Of a DNA stretch of 11,641 nt, positions 7,133 through 11,641 are shown piece by piece. The position numbers and the translations under genes were made by a program. This DNA is from DAOTUL01 sp034437435 (GTDB taxonomy: Bacteria > Chloroflexota > Anaerolineae > Aggregatilineales > Phototrophicaceae): positions 1-11,641 of the forward strand of contig CAYQJO010000137.1 of NCBI GenBank assembly GCA_964417785.1, given 5' to 3'. The notes beneath the pieces are model-generated. The model searched no databases, had not been told where the DNA came from, and saw only the letters and a list, made by a program, of their open reading frames with translations. Numbering within the stretch: the first letter of the stretch is position 1; each line of letters opens with the position of its first letter.

Positions 7133-7483
7133 CTATTTTTGCAGGTTGTTGACTTTATCTGAGTCAACAGTCTTGAAACGGCGTGAGGCCACGTTGATGA
7201 GACCCAGCAGCAGCGCATACGAGCCAAAGCTGATGACGATGGCGGTCAGGATGAGCGCCTGCACCAGCGGATCGCTGGGCTGGCCGCCATCAACCTCGTT
7301 AGTCTCCGGGTTGACGTAGGCCGGAAACTCGCCATCAAAAACACCGACCGCCAGCAAGAACAGGTTAACAGCGGTGAACAGGATGTAAAAACCCATCGCG
7401 GTCTTAATCAGATCACGGCGCAGGAGTTGGAAAACACCCAAGCCGAACAGGATGCCGGTCACAATTGCAAACAGGTCGTTCAT
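7133..7483 (-). CDS. mrpC: Mrp Na+/H+ antiporter subunit C (MnhC/PhaC)
   Basis: A 116-aa, three-helix membrane subunit homologous to NuoK of complex I. Helices are about 4-20, 28-48 and 74-97. The signature FGLGVFQLLRRDLIK (13-27) and the second block DPLVQALILTAIVISFG (71-87) are the hallmarks of MrpC; the acidic loop between helices 2 and 3 (about 50-70) is also typical. The ATG overlaps the mrpAB stop by 4 nt (ATGA); no strong ribosome binding site is present, consistent with translational coupling. MrpC sits at the interface of the A and D antiporter modules in solved Mrp-type complexes, which makes its position next to two D subunits structurally interesting. Length is normal. Confidence 0.95.
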   Translation of the reverse strand: MNDLFAIVTGILFGLGVFQLLRRDLIKTAMGFYILFTAVNLFLLAVGVFDGEFPAYVNPETNEVDGGQPSDPLVQALILTAIVISFGSYALLLGLINVASRRFKTVDSDKVNNLQK

Positions 7484-10400
7484 ACGTCGGTTTCCACTTC
7501 TTTCGGATGGGCGATGGCTTCCATGATGGTTGTCACACCACCGAACACGGTCAGGAAGATCGCCAGTTCGAATATCACAGTTGAAGCCAGATGCAGGCCC
7601 GCCGGCCCGTCACCGTCGCCCAGCTTGTATATATGGAAAAAGCCATCGGACAGCACCAGGCCCAGGATGGCGTTGGCGATTGCCAGCAGCAGTCCAGTGC
7701 TGATAAGCCGTCCTGGATGCAGCCATTCCAGCCGCCGCCTTGCTTCAAAGTAACCAAAGACCACATACCAGGACGCCACCGCCAGCCCCCCGACCACACC
7801 AGCGGTAAAGCCATCGCCAGGACCTTCGCCACCGTACAGCACATGCGATAGTGAGATGAGCAGCGCAAAGGGCAGCACCAGTATCGCGCCCAACCGGGTC
7901 AGTGGTGTCGATAGGCGCGATACAGGTATGGCTTCCCGATCCAATCGGGCGGGACTGGCTGAAATGGCACGAAGTTCCTGTGTGTCAAGTTCGTCCACCG
8001 GCGTTTCACCCTCCCGGCGCTGGTTGTCCTGCATGACGCCGCGAATCACCTGGGTGATGCGTCGCCCACTGAGCAGCTCCTCGCCTTCCGGCAGGGTCAG
8101 CAGCGTCAGCACCCCCAACGCCGCCATCGCAAACACGGAAATTTCAATCAGGGTGTCGGTACCCCGGAAGTCGGCCAGAATGGACGACACCACATCGCGC
8201 ACGCCGGTCTCCGGGTAGGCGTTTTCCAGGTGCCAGATCGTGATGGGCCGGACGATTTCGACCGTCTCGGCTCCGGTTTCCAGACGCACCTGCTCGGCGG
8301 CGATAAGGGCATCCAGGCGCGATTCGCGGTCGTTGACCGCCGCCAGCGCGAACAGACCGACACTCACGCCGATCACGGTTGAAATGGCGATGTCGCGCCA
8401 GATGCCGAAATTGCTGGTTTCTCTGGCACCTTTCCACAGTACGCGCATGGCTTCCTGGCGCTGCTCCGGGTTGATGCGGGCGATCATAATGATAATCAGC
8501 ACAGTCGCCAGGGTTTCGACCAGGAACTGCACGAGCGCTACATCAGGTGCCGGTTCCAGCAGGAAGATGCCGCCAACCGCGTAACCCATCACGCCCATTG
8601 CCAGGGCCGCCAGCAGATGGCGGCGCAGCAAGATGGCCGACGCAGCAGCGCCCAACGTCAACAGCAGCAGAATCACGTTCAGGAAGTCGGTCGGACCGCC
8701 ATCGAAGACGAAGTTGAACCGGCGCAGATTGTCGAATCCACCCAGGAGCATCAGCCCTGCCACCACGCCCAGGATGCCGATCAGGTAATAACGCAGGCGT
8801 CCACCCTGGCTGCGCAGCAGTTGGTCGCCCGACCACTCAAGCACCCGGATGGACCTGGCATAAATCTCGACCCCGCTGGGAATGTTGATCCAGGGTATGG
8901 TCAGCCACAGACGCCGCACAGCGAAAAGCACCGGACCGAGGATGAGGACCAGGATGCTTAAACCGAAGGCATGATTTTCCAGCGGATTCAGTTCATGCGG
9001 GATAAGATAAAGCTCGGTCTCCTTGCTCAGCGTGGTCGAGACGATGGTCTCGAACATCGGCGCGATCAAAAAGCCCGCCACCAGCGACATACCCGCCAGC
9101 AGTGCCGGTCCGATGTGCAGGCCGAAGGCCGGCGCGTGGTAATGGTGATATTCCTGATGCGGACGGCTGATAAACACATCCCAAACAAACAGAAGCGCCG
9201 CCACCGCCGTCAGCACCGACGCGACGAACACGACGATGATCGGCAGGATACCGACCGGACCATCCGGCAGCATTCCGTCCAGCAAAAATTCTTTGGCGGC
9301 GAAGCCAAACAGCGGCGGCACGCCCGCCATCGACAGACCGACCAGGGCTGCTGTCACCGCTGAAACCGGCATACGGCGCAGCAGTCCGCCGAGTTGGTCC
9401 AGGTTGCGCGTGCCGGTACTGTGTTCAATCGTACCGGCCAACAGGAAGAATGTGCCTTTGTACATGGCATGCGCGGCGATGCCGATCATGGCGGCTTTGA
9501 GGCCATGCGCCTCCGGCAGGCCAATGAGCGCCACCAGCGCCCCCAGCTTGCTCACCGTCGAATAAGCCAGCAGCCCTTTCAGATCACGCTTACGGATAGC
9601 GAACAACGCGCCGATGAACATGGTCGTCAGGCCGAAGAACAACAGGCTGTTCATCCAGAAATTGGTATCACCGAACGAGGGATACAGCCGGAACAGCAGG
9701 TAGATACCCGCTTTGACCATAGTCGCAGAGTGCAGGTAGGCGCTGGCCGGTGAGGGAGCGCTCATGGCACCCGGCAGCCAGAAATGGAACGGGAACTGGG
9801 CCGACTTGCTGAAGGCACCGATGAACACCAGCACCAGGATCGCCTCGTACCAGGGGTGGTCGGCGAAGCTGGTGTTGAGGATGGTGGTCATCTGGAAACC
9901 GCTGGCGGCAAACAGATCGACACCGTTGATGTCGTTGGCGGCCACGCCCATCAGCAGCAGACCAACCAGCAGCGCCAACCCACCACCGCCCGTCACCAGC
10001 AGCGCCCGGCTGGCGGAAATGCGAGCGTCTTCCGACTTATCGCCCTTGAATCCGATCAGCAAGAACGATGTGATCGAAGTCAACTCCCAGGCGATAAACA
10101 GGGTGATGATGTTGCCCGCCATAACCAATGCGAGCATGGCACCGGCAAAGGCCGATAGGTAGACATAGAACAGTGCCAGTTCGTCCAGCTTTTCCAGGTA
10201 ATACCCGGCATAGAGGAAGACAGCGACACCGATTCCGGTCACGATCAGCGCGAAAAACAGCGACAACCCATCCAGGTACCACGAAAGCGTCAAACCGAGA
10301 TCGGGCACCCAGGTGTAGTCCTGGGTGATCGGGCCGTTCGCTTCGATGTCGCTGATAAACGTGATGAGCCACAGGAACAACACACCCATGACCCCTGCCG

Positions 10401-10503
10401 TACCCCAGGCGAGGCCGGGTTGGCGCAATGCTTTACGGACCGCCGGTATCGCAATCAACAGCGATAGTACGAACGGAATCGAATTGATGACAATAAGGTC
10501 CAT
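7480..10503 (-). CDS. mrpA: Fused Mrp antiporter subunits A and B (MnhAB/PhaAB)
   Basis: A 1007-aa membrane protein and the first gene of the operon. Residues about 1-450 form a NuoL-like antiporter core: E140 in IAWELTS, K233 in FSKSAQFPFHFW, K264 in TMVKAGIYLL and K404 in FAAKEFLLDG are the expected charged channel residues. A connecting helical region (about 460-600) is followed by the MbhD-like part (about 605-690, with PAPDVALVQFLVETLATV carrying D654 and E663) and the MbhE-like part (about 760-805, with D783 and E787). A charged soluble linker (about 815-860) leads to an MnhB domain (about 863-1000) with YGGEGPGDGFTAGV; the usual GH-x-x-PGGGF version of this loop is altered (no His, G to D). 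A/B fusion is typical of the six-gene 'group 2' Mrp operons such as rhizobial pha. The start is the ATG with AGGGA just upstream; no earlier in-frame ATG is seen. The fused protein should supply both the distal antiporter module and the Na+-linked MbhE/MrpB region. Confidence 0.95.
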   Translation of the reverse strand: MDLIVINSIPFVLSLLIAIPAVRKALRQPGLAWGTAGVMGVLFLWLITFISDIEANGPITQDYTWVPDLGLTLSWYLDGLSLFFALIVTGIGVAVFLYAGYYLEKLDELALFYVYLSAFAGAMLALVMAGNIITLFIAWELTSITSFLLIGFKGDKSEDARISASRALLVTGGGGLALLVGLLLMGVAANDINGVDLFAASGFQMTTILNTSFADHPWYEAILVLVFIGAFSKSAQFPFHFWLPGAMSAPSPASAYLHSATMVKAGIYLLFRLYPSFGDTNFWMNSLLFFGLTTMFIGALFAIRKRDLKGLLAYSTVSKLGALVALIGLPEAHGLKAAMIGIAAHAMYKGTFFLLAGTIEHSTGTRNLDQLGGLLRRMPVSAVTAALVGLSMAGVPPLFGFAAKEFLLDGMLPDGPVGILPIIVVFVASVLTAVAALLFVWDVFISRPHQEYHHYHAPAFGLHIGPALLAGMSLVAGFLIAPMFETIVSTTLSKETELYLIPHELNPLENHAFGLSILVLILGPVLFAVRRLWLTIPWINIPSGVEIYARSIRVLEWSGDQLLRSQGGRLRYYLIGILGVVAGLMLLGGFDNLRRFNFVFDGGPTDFLNVILLLLTLGAAASAILLRRHLLAALAMGVMGYAVGGIFLLEPAPDVALVQFLVETLATVLIIIMIARINPEQRQEAMRVLWKGARETSNFGIWRDIAISTVIGVSVGLFALAAVNDRESRLDALIAAEQVRLETGAETVEIVRPITIWHLENAYPETGVRDVVSSILADFRGTDTLIEISVFAMAALGVLTLLTLPEGEELLSGRRITQVIRGVMQDNQRREGETPVDELDTQELRAISASPARLDREAIPVSRLSTPLTRLGAILVLPFALLISLSHVLYGGEGPGDGFTAGVVGGLAVASWYVVFGYFEARRRLEWLHPGRLISTGLLLAIANAILGLVLSDGFFHIYKLGDGDGPAGLHLASTVIFELAIFLTVFGGVTTIMEAIAHPKEVETDV

Positions 10504-10552
10504 ATGTCCCTGACTTTTGCGATTGGAACAAAAAACATGAAAATGAGGCTGT

Positions 10553-10558
10553 ATTATT
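10553..10558 (-). promoter_or_regulatory. Possible -10 element of the mrp operon promoter
   Basis: AATAAT (5/6 match to TATAAT) lies on the minus strand about 50 nt before the mrpAB start, in the AT-rich part of the divergent intergenic region. No convincing -35 is found at 16-18 nt spacing; that position is occupied by the 22-bp palindrome. An upstream start elsewhere is equally possible. Confidence 0.25.
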
Positions 10559-10561
10559 TTT

Positions 10562-10583
10562 GTAACAATATCGCTATAGTTAC
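10562..10583. promoter_or_regulatory. 22-bp imperfect palindrome, candidate operator of the mrp operon
   Basis: The half-sites start with GTAAC on each strand. Nine of the eleven symmetric base pairs match (mismatches at the pairs 67/78 and 71/74), with a central CG. The palindrome lies about 60-80 nt upstream of the mrpAB start, over the expected -35 region and 3 nt from an AATAAT box. Size and dyad symmetry suit a dimeric transcription factor. It could alternatively act on the plus-strand gene that diverges from it; the regulator is unknown. Confidence 0.45.
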
Positions 10584-10653
10584 GCCGAAATTACACCGTT
10601 TTTGCGTGAAGGCTTGATTAGTGCGCCACGAATAGCACATGAATCTGGAACCG

Positions 10654-10682
10654 TTGTCCCATGAATAGCGTCATTGTATATG
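10654..10682 (+). promoter_or_regulatory. Candidate promoter for the signal-peptide ORF
   Basis: TTGTCC (10654-10659) and TATATG (10677-10682) are separated by exactly 17 nt, each matching 4/6 of the sigma-70 consensus. The predicted start near 10689 gives a leader of about 45 nt containing a tandem ACCGTAA repeat (10701-10714) and the TAAGGA ribosome binding site (10718-10723), 10 nt before the ATG. It is presumably the original promoter of the secreted-protein gene whose body has been lost. Confidence 0.4.
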
Positions 10683-10733
10683 CGGATACGTCCGTTTTGA
10701 ACCGTAAACCGTAAAGGTAAGGAAAATCAACCA

Positions 10734-11258
10734 ATGAAGAAGTTTTTGATAGTCGCAGTCGTACTCGCCGTCGTTGTTCTCGGCAGCTTGCCAGTGGCTG
10801 CGCAGCAGACTGGTCCACACCCGATGCGAGACGTCTGGATGCAGGATGCATTGCGATGTTTACTTGAGAACGATTTGGATCGCCTACTCAGCCATCTTGA
10901 CTACCAACTGGCTGGTCTGTCAAAACGCCAACAGACGACCCTGCAAAAGGTGATCCGCTACTTGACCAACAATCGCGATTACATGCACTACCAGTCCTAT
11001 CTGGTGCAGGGCTATCCCATTGGTACGGGCGTGATTGAAGGCGCTTGCCGTCATCTCGTCAAAGACCGTTTCGAGCGGGCCGGGATGCGCTGGTCAATGA
11101 TCGGAGCACAAGTCATGTTGGATTTGCGAGCGGTTTATCTCAATGACGATTGGGATGATTTTCACCGATTTCGGCGACAACAGGCTCACCAAAAACGCTA
11201 TGGTTCCTTACATCCAAATGCCATTCCGGAAGAACTTATGTTGAATGCCGCGGCATGA
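10734..11258 (+). pseudogene. Chimeric ORF: signal peptide fused to an ISKra4-like transposase C-terminus
   Basis: A 174-aa open frame made of two unrelated parts. Residues 1-24 are a classical Sec signal peptide: MKK, a hydrophobic core of Ile/Val/Leu/Ala, and a V-A-A signal peptidase I site before QQ. From about residue 40 onward it is the C-terminal part of a DDE transposase that I recognise as ISKra4-like: QGYPIGTGVIEGACRHLVKD (92-111), then ERAGMRWS, AQVMLDLRAVYLN, and a closing HQKRYG. E102 in GVIEGACRH is the likely third catalytic acid; the two aspartates and the whole N-terminal half are absent, so the transposase is dead. The promoter and TAAGGA site in front belong to the lost secreted-protein gene. 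The junction lies somewhere between codons 25 and about 45 and happens to be in frame. It could be translated and would send a transposase fragment to the Sec pathway, but it is most simply a deletion scar. The original secreted protein cannot be identified. Confidence 0.75.
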
Positions 11259-11284
11259 GGTCAAAATCCAAAGTAGCCACACCC
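10840..11284 (+). mobile_element. Remnant of an ISKra4-like insertion sequence (3' part)
   Basis: Only the 3' part of the transposase gene and probably the right end of the element survive. The left boundary is a deletion junction, set approximately. The right boundary is inferred: the transposase stop is at 11258, recognisable recombinase sequence starts by about 11290, and the stretch ending in GTAGCCACACCC (11273-11284) is a plausible inverted-repeat terminus. With the left end missing, the terminal inverted repeat and target duplication cannot be verified. Confidence 0.5.
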
Positions 11285-11625
11285 AACTCATTATTTCAAT
11301 TGATGGTATACCGACATCGGTCACACCACATGACTTGCGCCGAAGCTACGCTCGCAATCTGTTTCTGGCAGGCATTCCAACAGAAGTTATTCGCCAGAAT
11401 CTAGGTCACGCGGATGTCAAGACGACGCAGGACTACATCGGTGTGCTGGATGGCTCGACTCGTGCGCCTGTGAGTGTGTATGATGCGTCTGTCGTTTTGA
11501 TGAAGATGAAGAATATCCCTCATGAGAATCGAGTTGATTCGCTAGTTTCACCAGACGTATTCTTTGCAACAGAACCCTTAAGGCTTATTATACCTACCCC
11601 CAAAGTCAAGACCACGAAAGCGTGA
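11245..11625 (+). pseudogene. C-terminal fragment of a tyrosine recombinase/integrase (XerC/D-like)
   Basis: A 126-aa open frame. It carries the second half of a tyrosine recombinase catalytic domain: VTPHDLRRSYARN with H29 and R32 (the H-x-x-R box), NLGHADVKTTQDYIG with H55, and the presumed nucleophile Y64, followed by a tail of about 60 residues. The core-binding domain, the first catalytic Arg and the Lys are missing, so it cannot recombine DNA on its own. The first 13 or so codons overlap the transposase gene (14 nt) and the inferred IS end, so genuine recombinase sequence starts near residue 14. The ATG has no ribosome binding site of its own. The integrase was probably interrupted by the IS, and the 5' half was lost with the left part of the element. 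It is similar in style to Xer-like integrases of accessory elements; whether it came from a phage, an ICE or an integron-like unit is unknown. Confidence 0.75.
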
Positions 11626-11641
11626 ATCATAGCTCGCATTT

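Noticed and set aside
6100..7152. Long open frame (350 codons) on the plus strand antisense to mrpD copy 1
   Set aside because: Same reasoning: composition typical of the complement of a membrane-protein gene, with no motif or credible start context.
7123..7227. N-terminal extension of mrpD copy 1 starting inside mrpC
   Set aside because: The extra 35 residues are the mrpC 3' end read out of frame, have no counterpart in copy 2, and a ribosome binding site plus a homologous N-terminus mark the start at 7122.
2975..10503. Operon as part of complex I (nuoL/M/N/K) or a membrane-bound hydrogenase
   Set aside because: Subunits E, F and G with their specific signatures, the MnhB domain, and the absence of any oxidoreductase, Fe-S or hydrogenase subunit identify a stand-alone Mrp antiporter.
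10618..10851. Minus-strand frame of 77 codons opposite the signal-peptide start
   Set aside because: It runs antisense across the promoter and signal-peptide region, has no ribosome binding site or motif, and the opposite strand has a convincing signal peptide.
1..11641. CRISPR array, tRNA or rRNA genes
   Set aside because: No regularly spaced repeats, cloverleaf or rRNA-like sequence were found when reading both strands.

Overview
The window looks like chromosomal DNA from a moderately GC-rich bacterium. It is dominated by one long operon, all on the minus strand, for a multisubunit Mrp (Mnh/Pha/Sha) monovalent cation/proton antiporter. The order of transcription is mrpAB (fused), mrpC, mrpD copy 1, mrpD copy 2, mrpE, mrpF, mrpG, covering about 10503 down to 2975. 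The genes overlap by 4 nt, abut, or lie within 10 nt of each other, which fits translational coupling and assembly of a single membrane complex. The taxon cannot be fixed from sequence alone. The style of the mobile-element remnants (ISKra4-like transposase, XerC/D-like recombinase) and of the signal peptide would fit Chloroflexota, but this is a low-confidence inference.

The unusual point in the operon is two adjacent full-length mrpD genes. They are 66/70 identical over one aligned core stretch, and both keep the intramembrane Glu and Lys residues expected of a proton-antiporter subunit. A complex containing both would have three antiporter-like modules (A, D, D'), as in respiratory complex I (L, M, N), instead of the usual two.

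Downstream of the operon, also on the minus strand, is a P-type ATPase of the SERCA/PacL (P2A) type at 2864-90 with all catalytic motifs intact. Between mrpG and the ATPase are a small G/C hairpin, a TATAAT box, and a strong stem-loop followed by T5. The ATPase may therefore have its own promoter, with the terminator either ending the mrp transcript or lying in the ATPase leader. A weaker stem-loop follows the ATPase stop. Together the genes form a cation-homeostasis island: Na+(K+)/H+ exchange plus ATP-driven Ca2+ (or possibly Na+) export.

The right end (10504-11641) is different. An AT-rich divergent intergenic region carries a 22-bp near-palindrome in the mrp upstream region and a plausible promoter on the plus strand. 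That promoter drives a chimeric ORF in which a clean signal peptide is fused to the C-terminal part of an ISKra4-like transposase. It is followed, with an overlap, by the C-terminal catalytic half of a tyrosine recombinase. This is a scar of deletion and insertion: three broken genes joined together.
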